A DNA stretch of 64,000 bases, taken from positions 1 to 64,000 of the forward strand of contig NZ_JAQTQD010000010.1 in the NCBI RefSeq assembly GCF_028712425.1, given 5' to 3'. A model generated the notes under the pieces. That model ran no database searches. It saw nothing but the letters and a program-made list of their open reading frames with translations, and was not told the DNA's origin. Position numbers and translations under genes: made by a program. The DNA is from Methanoregula sp. (GTDB taxonomy: Archaea; Halobacteriota; Methanomicrobia; Methanomicrobiales; Methanospirillaceae). Below are positions 17,377 through 25,951 of this stretch, piece after piece; position 1 is the stretch's first letter; every line of letters starts with the position of its first letter.

Positions 17377-18642
17377 ATGGGAACAGCGCTCCTTACCGAC
17401 CTGTATGAGCTCACCATGGCCCAAAGCTACCGGGAGCATGGGAAGACCGGTACAGCGGTCTTTTCCCTGTTTACGCGGTCCCTTCCACCTACAAGAAATT
17501 TCCTCGTCGCTGCCGGGCTTGAGACGCTGGTTACAAAACTGGAACAGTTCCGGTTCACGGGAGACGATATCGCTTATCTGGGATCCCTTGGGCTCTTCAG
17601 CAGGGATTTCCTTAACTGGCTGGAACAGTTCCGGTTCAGCGGACGAATCTCTGCGATCCCTGAAGGAACGGTTCTCTTTGCAAACGAGCCCCTTCTCCAG
17701 GTCGAAGGTCCCCTTCCCGAAGCCCAGGTCCTCGAAACGCTTGTCCTCAACTGTATCCATTTCGAGACCCTTGTCGCTTCGAAGGCTGCACGGATCGCCG
17801 CCGTTGGCAGGGGAAAGAGCATCGTTGACTTCGGCTTTCGGCGATCACACACAACAGAAGCGGGCATCGCCGCAGCGCGGGCAGCCTGGATTGCCGGATT
17901 TGACGGAACATCAAATCTCGAAGCAGGGAAGCGGTACGGCATCCCCGTTGTCGGCACGATGGCGCATTCCTATGTCATGCTCTTTGACAGCGAGGAGGCG
18001 GCATTCAGGGCATACCAGTCATCATTTCCGGACCGTGCCATCTGTCTTATCGACACCTACGATACCCTTGCCTGTACGGACACCATCATCCGGCTGGCAC
18101 GGCAGGGCGTGCCGGTGATCGGCGTTCGGCTTGACAGTGGTGATATCGGGATGCTTACACGCAATGTGCGGGAGCGGCTTGACGCAGCCGGTCTTCCCGC
18201 GAACCGGATTTTCGTGAGCAGTAATGTCGACGAGTATTCCATCGACCGCTGGCTCTCTTCCGGCGTCCCGATCGATTCATTTGGCGTGGGAACCCATTTT
18301 ATCACTTCATCCGATGCACCGTTTCTCGACATGGTTTACAAGCTGGTGGAATACGAGGGGACGCCGCGGTTCAAGACCAGCCCGGGCAAGACCACGTTCC
18401 CGTACCGGCGGCAGATCGTGCGGCATCACCGTGATGGGATCCTTGCCTATGACGAGGTGGTGCGGACAGGAAAAGACCTGGTGCCAGGTCTTCTCGAACC
18501 GGTAATCATCGATGGCGGTCTCTCCCGGCCCCTGCCCACACCTGATGTGATCAGAGAGCGCTGTTCCCGTGAGATTGCGTCGCTGCCTTCGCCGTTCAGG
18601 TCGCTCGAAAAACAGCACTATGATGTCCGGATCCTGCCATGA
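17377..18642 (+). CDS. pncB: Nicotinate phosphoribosyltransferase
   Basis: Converts nicotinate and PRPP to nicotinate mononucleotide in NAD salvage. The 421-residue product begins TDLYELTMAQSY, the usual start of the family. It contains EGTVLFANEPLLQVEG, the phosphate-binding FGFRRSHTTEAG, DTYDTLACTDTI, VRLDSGDIG and the GVGTHFITS loop near residue 290. I chose the ATG at 17377, which has GGGG directly upstream. An in-frame ATG at 17365 is possible. It is probably monocistronic. Confidence 0.9.
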   Translation: MGTALLTDLYELTMAQSYREHGKTGTAVFSLFTRSLPPTRNFLVAAGLETLVTKLEQFRFTGDDIAYLGSLGLFSRDFLNWLEQFRFSGRISAIPEGTVLFANEPLLQVEGPLPEAQVLETLVLNCIHFETLVASKAARIAAVGRGKSIVDFGFRRSHTTEAGIAAARAAWIAGFDGTSNLEAGKRYGIPVVGTMAHSYVMLFDSEEAAFRAYQSSFPDRAICLIDTYDTLACTDTIIRLARQGVPVIGVRLDSGDIGMLTRNVRERLDAAGLPANRIFVSSNVDEYSIDRWLSSGVPIDSFGVGTHFITSSDAPFLDMVYKLVEYEGTPRFKTSPGKTTFPYRRQIVRHHRDGILAYDEVVRTGKDLVPGLLEPVIIDGGLSRPLPTPDVIRERCSREIASLPSPFRSLEKQHYDVRILP

Positions 18643-18711
18643 GCTCCGGGTCCCAATGCCACCAAATCCGTGATCTCATAAAAAAACGCATATAGTGCCC
18701 TGACAAATGCT

Positions 18712-19455
18712 TTGGCATACTGTCAGGAGGCGATTACTGTTTCCCTTGTCCCCATACCCTTGCGCATTGCTGCACTTGTCCAGGAGAGAAACAGCCTCTT
18801 TGAGTACCCGCACGAGCAACTGGCCGGAATCATCCGTGAGATCAAATTCCGCTGTACCTGTTGCGCCAGGTGCTGTACCCGTGCATTCAATGGCCACGTC
18901 TTCCTGCTCGACAGGGATGTTGCCGCAGTAAAAAGGATTGATCCAGATGCCATCGAGCCGGCACCGGACCCTGAGTTCTGCGACCAGAACGGAACGTTTT
19001 ATGTGTCCGGGTACGCCCTCCGTGCAAAGGGGGATGACGCAGGATCCTGCTGGTTTTTGGAGAACGGCCGGTGCAGGATCTATGACAATCGTTTCTCTAT
19101 CTGCCGGATCTACCCGTATATGCTCCACCGCGAGCCGGATGCCTGGGGAACTGTCGACTGGCGGCAGATCTCCGGTCTGGAACAGCATGGGGAGTATGAT
19201 GCAGAGATTTCAGAAGACGAGGCAATGGCGATCGCACGGGAGACAAAGGAGTACGAGGACGCCTTCCTTAATCAGGAGATCGCCTTCCTCGAATACATGA
19301 AAGAATATTTTACTGAAAACCACCTGAAGCACGTGCAGAAAGTGTACGATGACCGGATGCGTGCATTCTCCCGCGGGTATCCCATCCGCATCATGGTATT
19401 CTGCGATGGCGGTCTCGCAGAGCACACTATCCGGATGGAGGGGGCCAAAAACTAA
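18712..19455 (+). CDS. YkgJ-family zinc/iron-chelating domain protein
   Basis: A protein of about 247 residues with the Cys-rich pattern of the YkgJ (UPF0153) family: FRCTCCARCCTR near residues 47-58, then SCWFLENGRCRIYDNRFSICRIYPY. The Cys cluster is thought to bind zinc or an iron-sulfur cluster; no activity is established. The start is unclear. The only canonical in-frame candidates are TTG at 18712 (no ribosome site) and TTG at 18760. A strong AGGAGG at 18725-18730 lies between them, with only ATT or GTT codons at usable distance. A second YkgJ gene is at 27195-27677. Confidence 0.75.
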   Translation: MAYCQEAITVSLVPIPLRIAALVQERNSLFEYPHEQLAGIIREIKFRCTCCARCCTRAFNGHVFLLDRDVAAVKRIDPDAIEPAPDPEFCDQNGTFYVSGYALRAKGDDAGSCWFLENGRCRIYDNRFSICRIYPYMLHREPDAWGTVDWRQISGLEQHGEYDAEISEDEAMAIARETKEYEDAFLNQEIAFLEYMKEYFTENHLKHVQKVYDDRMRAFSRGYPIRIMVFCDGGLAEHTIRMEGAKN

Positions 19456-19467
19456 CAGAGCTGTCGC

Positions 19468-20277
19468 TCAGGCCCTGTTATCCACGGAATCCCAAAACTG
19501 CGTCAGCACGCGCCATATCCTCTCACGCAGTTCCAAGACCCGGAAACGGGCAGGGCTTTTTTTTGGATCCCCTTGCAGGTCCGGATCATAAAGGGCACGG
19601 TTTACCTCGATCTGGATCCAGGGAATACCTTTCCTCCAGTAATGGGCATTGGAAATGAATCCTCCTGAGAACGGATTATTGATTGCCACATCCTGTGTAA
19701 GGGAAAATTCAGTACGGAACGCTTCGGCCAGCACATGGATCCATTCCGGAGGGCAGGTCGTGATACCGTTCTTCCCTGCCTGCCCCCAGCGGTTCCCATT
19801 GTTGCCAAGGCAGATGAGCGGGCGTTTTTTTCCGGCATCTTTCTGTGTCCCGTACCCCCGCGGGAGCATCGAGTGACAGTCGAAGGCAATCGCGACACCG
19901 CAATCATCAATGAGTTCGTCAATCTTCTGGTGGTAGGGGAAATACCATGCCATGAGGAGCTTGTGGATCAGGGGCAGATCCGGTACCTCCCCTTCGCAGT
20001 AGACCGGCCGGCCATCAACGGTGCGTATCTTGATGATGCCGTCCGGGTCACGGGGTGGGAGGGGCAGGGGAGGCCGGTTGAGGTCAACCACCATGCGGGA
20101 GATGTCCGCTTTAATCAGGGCTGCAGTTTTGTCACCAAACGAAAACAATTCCTTAGTACGCGGATCGCTGTAATAGTGAATGTCTTTCTTACTGAGCTGC
20201 AATCGCCCGTTTAGTTCTGGAGGGACATCTGTACCCCCATGGGGAATGGATATCAGGAAGGGGTAGTGTCTCTTCAC
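19468..20277 (-). CDS. N-formylglutamate amidohydrolase family protein
   Basis: A 269-residue zinc hydrolase of the N-formylglutamate amidohydrolase (FGase/HutG-like) family. The conserved elements are LISIPHGGTDVP at the start, SRMVVDLNRPP, AIAFDCHSM and the late segment IQIEVNRALY. No histidine-utilisation genes are nearby, so the physiological substrate is open. The start is GTG complementary to 20275-20277, which places the conserved IPHGG at residue 11. It is convergent with the YkgJ gene, 12 bases away. Confidence 0.85.
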   Translation of the reverse strand: MKRHYPFLISIPHGGTDVPPELNGRLQLSKKDIHYYSDPRTKELFSFGDKTAALIKADISRMVVDLNRPPLPLPPRDPDGIIKIRTVDGRPVYCEGEVPDLPLIHKLLMAWYFPYHQKIDELIDDCGVAIAFDCHSMLPRGYGTQKDAGKKRPLICLGNNGNRWGQAGKNGITTCPPEWIHVLAEAFRTEFSLTQDVAINNPFSGGFISNAHYWRKGIPWIQIEVNRALYDPDLQGDPKKSPARFRVLELRERIWRVLTQFWDSVDNRA

Positions 20278-20416
20278 GTTTCTACGTATCCAGCTGTGAG
20301 CCTGTTAAGGTTTTCATCATACCATGCCGTTTCTTTCACAGACAGGGAAAGGATCCATTTGAATGGAAAGCACCTTCATTTCGTGTGCAGGAATCCTATT
20401 TTTCCGCGCGCAGCGG

Positions 20417-20590
20417 GGGTTTATAAATACCGCAGGAAAACCGGCATTTTCATGATTGGCACGAATAACAGAGGTTCTCCAGTGGAAGAAAAGGGGTATA
20501 AAAGGATGATCAAACAGCCGGATTACCCGGAAAGCCGAGGAGAAAAACCGTTTTTCCAAAACTGGGCCATAGGCCGGTTTTTTTTCTCGT
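20417..20590 (+). other. Possible short transcript: TATA box and terminator-like hairpin, maybe a 46-aa peptide
   Basis: Within the 394-base gap 20278-20671, a good archaeal TATA sequence (GTTTATAAATA around 20419) is followed about 140 bases later by an imperfect stem of AACTGGGCC and GGCCGGTT (20560-20579) with eight T residues. This could delimit a small RNA. An ATG at 20452 opens a 46-codon frame of basic character, MIGTNNRGSPVEEKGYKRM and onward, ending at 20592 inside the terminator region, which makes coding less likely. A second TATA-like box (TATAAAAGG) lies near 20500. The remainder of the gap holds nothing I can support. Confidence 0.3.
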
Positions 20591-20671
20591 GAATTTTCGC
20601 TCCGTTTTGCATAGAGGCAAAAAAGGGTTATAAGGATTACCCTGTGCTGGGCGGAGCATCATACTGATATA

Positions 20672-21169
20672 CTAATCCCGTTTATAGCCCAGTTTCCGGA
20701 GGAATTCCTTTCTTTCGGTCACGGCACCGGGATCCTCGACTCCCCGCGGTTTCTCCCCGTCGATTACACCCATGATCCCCCTGCCCTGCGCAGATTCTGC
20801 AACAATCACTTCGGCAGCATTTGCCGTTGCGCAGTAGATGGTGCAGACTTCCTGGACCTGTTTGATCGCATTGAGGACATTGATCGGGAAGCAGTCCCGC
20901 AGGAAGAGAATGAAGCTATGGCCCGCCCCGATGACCCGGGCATTATCGCGGGCAATGGCGATCAGGTCTGTATCATTGCCATCGAGACGAATGAGGCAAT
21001 CACCGGATGCTTCGCAAAAAGCAAGACCAAACCGTGCCCCCGGGACTCCCCCGACAACCACCTCGCTGATATCTTCAACGGTCTTGATAAAATGGGACTG
21101 CCCGAGAACCATGTTCACGTCTTCGGGCTTGTGGATCTTCACTACCCTGAACTCAACCGCTCCGCTCAT
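20672..21169 (-). CDS. Adenosine-specific kinase family protein
   Basis: A 165-residue protein matching the archaeal adenosine-specific kinase family (PF04008 type). It has the family core VGGVPGARFGLAFCEASG, RLDGND near residue 60, IGAGHSFILFLRDCFPINVL near 80-100, and EVCTIYCATANAAEVIVAE followed by GRGIMGVIDG. The family has been reported to phosphorylate adenosine or to bind nucleotides; the cellular role is not settled. The ATG complementary to 21167-21169 is used. Confidence 0.82.
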   Translation of the reverse strand: MSGAVEFRVVKIHKPEDVNMVLGQSHFIKTVEDISEVVVGGVPGARFGLAFCEASGDCLIRLDGNDTDLIAIARDNARVIGAGHSFILFLRDCFPINVLNAIKQVQEVCTIYCATANAAEVIVAESAQGRGIMGVIDGEKPRGVEDPGAVTERKEFLRKLGYKRD

Positions 21170-21349
21170 CCTTTACCACAAGGAGGAGATAGGTCTTGCA
21201 CAATATAGGGATTCTGGTCAGGGGATACCGTTCTTTGGAGCCCGCCGGGGGTGGATCTACGCTCCTGATACAGATTCCGTATCCTTTTAATAACACGAGA
21301 AAAAAGCATTGCTAAAGAGAACAGGCACCCTGTTCGAGGTTTGGTTTCT

Positions 21350-22141
21350 ATGCGCGGGAAACACCGGTACCATATATCCCTGGGTACATCACTGATCCTT
21401 TTCATCTGCATCATTATCCTGGTACTTCCGGTATCAGGACTGCAATCATCGGAACAGTCCGTAAGCGACTCACTGACACGGGGGAGCCGGTTCACCATTA
21501 CCATCACCGGCCACCCGAATACAGCGTATTACATCTGGCTCACCAGAACATCGACCATGACCGGGGAACACTATGATCAACCGCCAATTATCTCAGATAC
21601 TGAAGGCATAGTAAAAGATCCCGACGGCGGCCCGTACACGATTGGATCGTACCAGTACAATAATGGCGGCGGAAAAACGATCCTCGATGACGTAGCCCCT
21701 TCATCGCCGGTCATGTCCGCCACGAATTATTACGCGCAGGCAACAACCGATGAACGGGGGCAGATCATTGTCGAATTCCGGACTTCGATCTATACCGGGC
21801 TCCGCTCATATTCGGTAAAAGTGGAGAATCCCGGAGCACCCGAGAGCGAGAATTTCCGGGTCGAACAGACCGTCTACAGCCGTACAGCCCGCCCGATGAT
21901 CAATACGCCGGCGGCAACCGTGGCAATCCCCGCACATACCGTAACCTATACAATGGTATCTACACCGGTCCCCACAACCCTCCTTCCGGTCACAACGGAT
22001 ATCGTCCCAACAGAAACGATCCCTGAAATCCCCGTCACCCCGCAGCCGACACAAAAATCACCGCTCGCAGCTGTAGGGATGGTACTTGCCGCTGCCGCGG
22101 GGGCCTGTCTTGCGGTGCGGGATGTCCGCCATCACCCCTGA
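21350..22141 (+). CDS. Secreted surface protein with Thr/Pro stalk and C-terminal anchor (DUF3821-like)
   Basis: A 263-residue envelope protein. The N-terminus has a signal segment (ISLGTSLILFICIIILVLPVSG). The ectodomain (about 35-190) is beta-rich with Gly- and Tyr-rich stretches (YTIGSYQYNNGGG, RTSIYTGLRSYSVKVE). A Thr/Pro/Val-rich linker follows, then a C-terminal hydrophobic segment (LAAVGMVLAAAAGACLAV). It resembles methanogen surface proteins of the DUF3821 type, but I cannot confirm the family. Its 3' end overlaps the next gene, which suggests coupling. The ATG at 21350 is preferred over TTG at 21341. Confidence 0.65.
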   Translation: MRGKHRYHISLGTSLILFICIIILVLPVSGLQSSEQSVSDSLTRGSRFTITITGHPNTAYYIWLTRTSTMTGEHYDQPPIISDTEGIVKDPDGGPYTIGSYQYNNGGGKTILDDVAPSSPVMSATNYYAQATTDERGQIIVEFRTSIYTGLRSYSVKVENPGAPESENFRVEQTVYSRTARPMINTPAATVAIPAHTVTYTMVSTPVPTTLLPVTTDIVPTETIPEIPVTPQPTQKSPLAAVGMVLAAAAGACLAVRDVRHHP

Positions 22142-22691
22142 CTCAAAGGATGCCCTCTCAAAAGAGAACATCCCTGCTGGCCTGAACATGACCGATAATT
22201 CCTGTACAACAAACGGCACTGACTGCCCGGAAATGGATGCCATCCAGCGGTTCTTTATCCGCCCGTTCTTTCTCAGCCTGACCATCGGCATCCCATTCTG
22301 CATCTTCAAAATCCTCTTTGGGATCAGTGCCCTGCGCCACCTCTCGCCGGGCGGAGGCATCCTTGCATTCCTGGCACTCGCGGTAACGGTCTGGGCATTT
22401 GCAGACCTCCTGATGAATACAGGGCGCTCCCTGTTCGACCTGCTCCACCGCGATGCACCGTTCGAATTCTGCACCATTGCCCAGCTCGGGCGCATCTTCA
22501 GGATGCCTCTTGTTTTCCTCGCTTTCGATACCCTGCTGACATTCGCGATCATCTGCGCCATGCTCTGGACCGGGTGGATTGCAACGCTCACTCCTGCGGA
22601 GTCCTGGCTCTGGTATGGTGCAACCACGATGAACCTGATCAGCCTCTCCTTGGTCTCGCTCTATAACGAGATCCGCAGGGGACATACCTGA
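22122..22691 (+). CDS. Four-helix membrane protein of unknown function
   Basis: About 189 residues with four predicted transmembrane segments: FFLSLTIGIPFCIFKILFG, GGILAFLALAVTVWAFADLL, LVFLAFDTLLTFAIICAML and ATTMNLISLSLVSLY. The N-terminal 45 residues are hydrophilic with two Cys (NSCTTNGTDC). No conserved enzymatic motif is visible. The ATG at 22122 overlaps the preceding surface-protein gene by 20 bases; an internal ATG at 22188 is an alternative start. The pairing with a surface protein may be functional, but this is inference. Confidence 0.6.
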   Translation: MSAITPDSKDALSKENIPAGLNMTDNSCTTNGTDCPEMDAIQRFFIRPFFLSLTIGIPFCIFKILFGISALRHLSPGGGILAFLALAVTVWAFADLLMNTGRSLFDLLHRDAPFEFCTIAQLGRIFRMPLVFLAFDTLLTFAIICAMLWTGWIATLTPAESWLWYGATTMNLISLSLVSLYNEIRRGHT

Positions 22692-22715
22692 CAGGCCGGA
22701 AGAAGATCCAAAAAG

Positions 22716-23201
22716 TTACTTGTTGTCGTCGCCGAGAGACTCGCGGCTCCGCATCTGGTACAAAACCATCGGATCCATCTCTTTGTACGTGTCCGGCCCG
22801 GTCCGCATGATTACATTTGCGATCCCGGTGTTGACGATCATCTTCGAGCAGAGGAAACAGGGCCAGATCTGCGTGGTCTCGTCTGTCTCGACATCGAATC
22901 CCGAGAGGTAGAGCGTGCATCCCCGTGCGTGTTTTCCTGCCTGGAGGAGCGCGTTCATCTCTGCGTGGACGCTCCGGCAGCGTTCATAGTTCGAGCCCGA
23001 CGGGATATTGTGCTCTTTTCTCCAGCAGCGGTTCAGCTCCGTGCAGTCCATCTGCTTCCGGGGTGCCCCGGTATACCCCGTGGAGACGATAGTATTGTAT
23101 TCGTCGACGATGATCGCCCCAAAGTTTCTTCGGAGGCAGGTACCCTGGTGGGCACACCGCGTGGCAAGGTCGAGGAAGTACTGGTGCCTGTTGGTCCGCA
23201 T
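22716..23201 (-). CDS. Deoxycytidylate (dCMP) deaminase family protein
   Basis: A 161-residue zinc-dependent deaminase. The catalytic HAE motif is in CRSVHAEMNALLQAG and the zinc-binding PCxxC is PCFLCSKMIVNTGI. The substrate-binding GYTGAPR segment near residue 42 is typical of ComEB/dCMP deaminases, which produce dUMP for thymidylate synthesis. Additional Cys residues (RCAHQGTCLRR) fit the second zinc site seen in some members. Length and motifs are complete. ATG complementary to 23199-23201. Confidence 0.87.
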   Translation of the reverse strand: MRTNRHQYFLDLATRCAHQGTCLRRNFGAIIVDEYNTIVSTGYTGAPRKQMDCTELNRCWRKEHNIPSGSNYERCRSVHAEMNALLQAGKHARGCTLYLSGFDVETDETTQIWPCFLCSKMIVNTGIANVIMRTGPDTYKEMDPMVLYQMRSRESLGDDNK

Positions 23202-23227
23202 TCAAGAGAGTATGGAAAATCCCGGTA

Positions 23228-24069
<842 letters not shown>

Positions 24070-24129
24070 TCATGCCCGTGCCGATATGAACATTTGGATT
24101 TGTGTTGCCAGGCACCACATACGGGCCCT

Positions 24130-24335
24130 GGCACGTAATAATACCCTCCATCCGCAAAGGGAGGGGGTCCCACCCCTCCGGTTTTTCCGGGCCGGAACCA
24201 GCGCCAGGGACCCCTCCCTACCCCACCCTTAGTAGCAGGAGGGGGTAGGGGCCCTGTTCTGCGGGTTTTGAAATGGCGGGAGGGGGGACCCCTCGTACCG
24301 GGGGAGGGGTGGGTACTCCCCATGCCAGATATGCA
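24130..24335. repeat. G/C-run rich imperfect palindromic block
   Basis: The 376-base gap 24043-24418 holds no supported gene. Its centre is dominated by alternating runs of G and C, such as GAGGGGGTCCCACCCCTCC near 24161, CAGGGACCCCTCCCTACCCC near 24207 and GGAGGGGGTAGGGGCCCTG near 24239, then GGGAGGGGGGACCCC and GGGGGAGGGGTGGG up to about 24311. Neighbouring segments are imperfect inverted repeats of each other. It resembles a dispersed palindromic repeat or MITE-like relic; the apparent ORFs across it are low-complexity Pro/Gly/Arg translations and are not believed. Confidence 0.5.
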
Positions 24336-24418
24336 GCGGAAGACCCCCCTCCGCTATCAACAGCGGTTTCAAGAGCTGCCACTGCGTACCCGTACAGGCT
24401 GAATGGGAAGGTGCAGGG

Positions 24419-24802
24419 ATGCAGGACGTGTCACTGGAGTTGATTGTCATCCTACACAGGAATGTACTTACAGATGCACAGGCCGATCTCCGGAACATCT
24501 CCGAAGGGAACCTGCACCAGCTGGTCTTCCAGGCCAACCTGACAGACGACCCGTTCTCCCGGGCGGCGCTTGCATTCTGGTCCCTGTGCGCATACCCTGC
24601 CTTCAGGGAGGGAAACAGGAGGACTGCATACCGTCTTGCAGAGGAGATCCTGGACTCGGCAGGCTGCCGGGTAAACCTCCCCTGCCCGGATGTTCGGGCA
24701 CTGGTGCAGGGAATCGATGCCTTCACGGTCGAGCCAGAGGACGTGGAACAAGTGTTCATGAACGCAGCCGTACCTGTCTCCCCTGCAGGATCAGAGCGGT
24801 AA
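24419..24802 (+). CDS. Fic/Doc-family protein with degenerate active site
   Basis: A 127-residue protein of Doc-like length. It begins with LELIVILHRNVLTDAQADLR and has the Fic-type helix PAFREGNRRTAYRLAEEIL near residues 60-78. The canonical motif HPFxxGN(K/G)R is represented by an FREGNRRT core, but the catalytic His is replaced (the preceding residues are Tyr-Pro-Ala). AMP or phosphate transfer is therefore doubtful. No Phd-like antitoxin gene is adjacent. The ATG at 24419 has a GGTGCAGGG-like site. Its 3' end overlaps dinB (convergent) by 12 bases. Confidence 0.7.
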   Translation: MQDVSLELIVILHRNVLTDAQADLRNISEGNLHQLVFQANLTDDPFSRAALAFWSLCAYPAFREGNRRTAYRLAEEILDSAGCRVNLPCPDVRALVQGIDAFTVEPEDVEQVFMNAAVPVSPAGSER

Positions 24803-25942
24803 CGTGGCCTGGGATGCATCTCTCTTTTCGAAAGATGATAGCCGGATGCCGATAAGCCGGACTGTCCCGCCCTGATATTCTTCGCGGAAGAGGGCATGGG
24901 CCAGTGACTTCATTGCAGCTGGGTTATCCGTACCACGGGAGAAGCTTCGTCCCCTGTTCCGCGTGATGAACCCGGAATACCGGATTTTCAGCGTGAGCGT
25001 CCGTAAGCGGAGCCCCTCGGAAGCAAGGCTTTCGCCAACACACCTCACAAGTTCATCGATTACGGAGAGAAGATGCTCCCTGTCGTCCGTATCGGTTTCG
25101 AAGGTTGTCTCCCGTGAGATTGATTTGGCCTCACCCGATCCTTCCGGTACTCCGGTGCTGTCGATCCCGCAGGCAAGCTGGTGGAGAGAGACGACACTTC
25201 GTCCGAACCTGCCGATCAGGACCTGGACATCCTGCTGTGCAAGGTCGCCGATCGTCCGGATTCCCATCTCGAAGAGCATCGCCTCCGCTTTCTTTCCTAC
25301 TCCCGGGATCCTCCGTACGGGAAGCGGGGAAAGGAAGTCCCTCGCTGCGGATGGCGTTACCATGGTAAGCCCGCCAGGTTTCCGGAAATCCGAGGCAATC
25401 TTGGCAATGGTCCGCGAAGGGGCAATGCCGATAGAACACGAGAGGCCCAGCCGCTTGCGGATACACTCCCGGACTTCCATAGCGAAGGCCTGCGCAGTCT
25501 CAAAGCCACCCAGGTGGCTGATATCGAGGAAGGCTTCATCGATGCTCACCTGTTCCATCCGGAAACCGTACGACCTGAGGATCGCCATCACGGCCGCCGA
25601 TGCCTGGATATATGCGGGAAAATCCGGGGGGAGGAAGACGGCATGGGGGCAAAGGACGTACGCCTGGGATATCGGCATGGCTGAACGGATGCCGTACTTC
25701 CGCGCTTCGTAGGAACAGGTCGAAACAACCCCGCGTCCTTTTCCCTGTTTGGGATCCGCCCCGATGACAACAGGTTTTCCCGCCAGTTCCGGTTGTTTCC
25801 GTTCCTCCACGGATGCGTAAAAACTGTCCATGTCGAGGTGGAGAATGATCTGACCGCCGGGGGTATCAGGAATTCCTGCTCCACCGGGTATTGTTTCTGG
25901 TAACCTGTAGCCTGTTTCCCGTGACTGCGACACAAGCACCAT
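24791..25942 (-). CDS. dinB: DNA polymerase IV (Y-family translesion polymerase)
   Basis: Synthesises DNA past lesions. The 383-residue protein has the Y-family signatures ILHLDMDSFYASVE (metal Asp), SYEARKYGIRSAMP, VSIDEAFLDIS (catalytic Asp-Glu), CSIGIAPSRTIAKIASDFRKPGG and the helix-hairpin-helix IPGVGKKAEAML. The little-finger domain is present. About 30 residues precede the conserved start. The C-terminus ends QATLPL, which may be a weak PCNA-binding sequence. It follows nreA by 9 bases on the same strand, making a two-gene repair operon. Confidence 0.93.
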   Translation of the reverse strand: MVLVSQSRETGYRLPETIPGGAGIPDTPGGQIILHLDMDSFYASVEERKQPELAGKPVVIGADPKQGKGRGVVSTCSYEARKYGIRSAMPISQAYVLCPHAVFLPPDFPAYIQASAAVMAILRSYGFRMEQVSIDEAFLDISHLGGFETAQAFAMEVRECIRKRLGLSCSIGIAPSRTIAKIASDFRKPGGLTMVTPSAARDFLSPLPVRRIPGVGKKAEAMLFEMGIRTIGDLAQQDVQVLIGRFGRSVVSLHQLACGIDSTGVPEGSGEAKSISRETTFETDTDDREHLLSVIDELVRCVGESLASEGLRLRTLTLKIRYSGFITRNRGRSFSRGTDNPAAMKSLAHALFREEYQGGTVRLIGIRLSSFEKRDASQATLPL

Positions 25943-25951
25943 ACAGCACCC

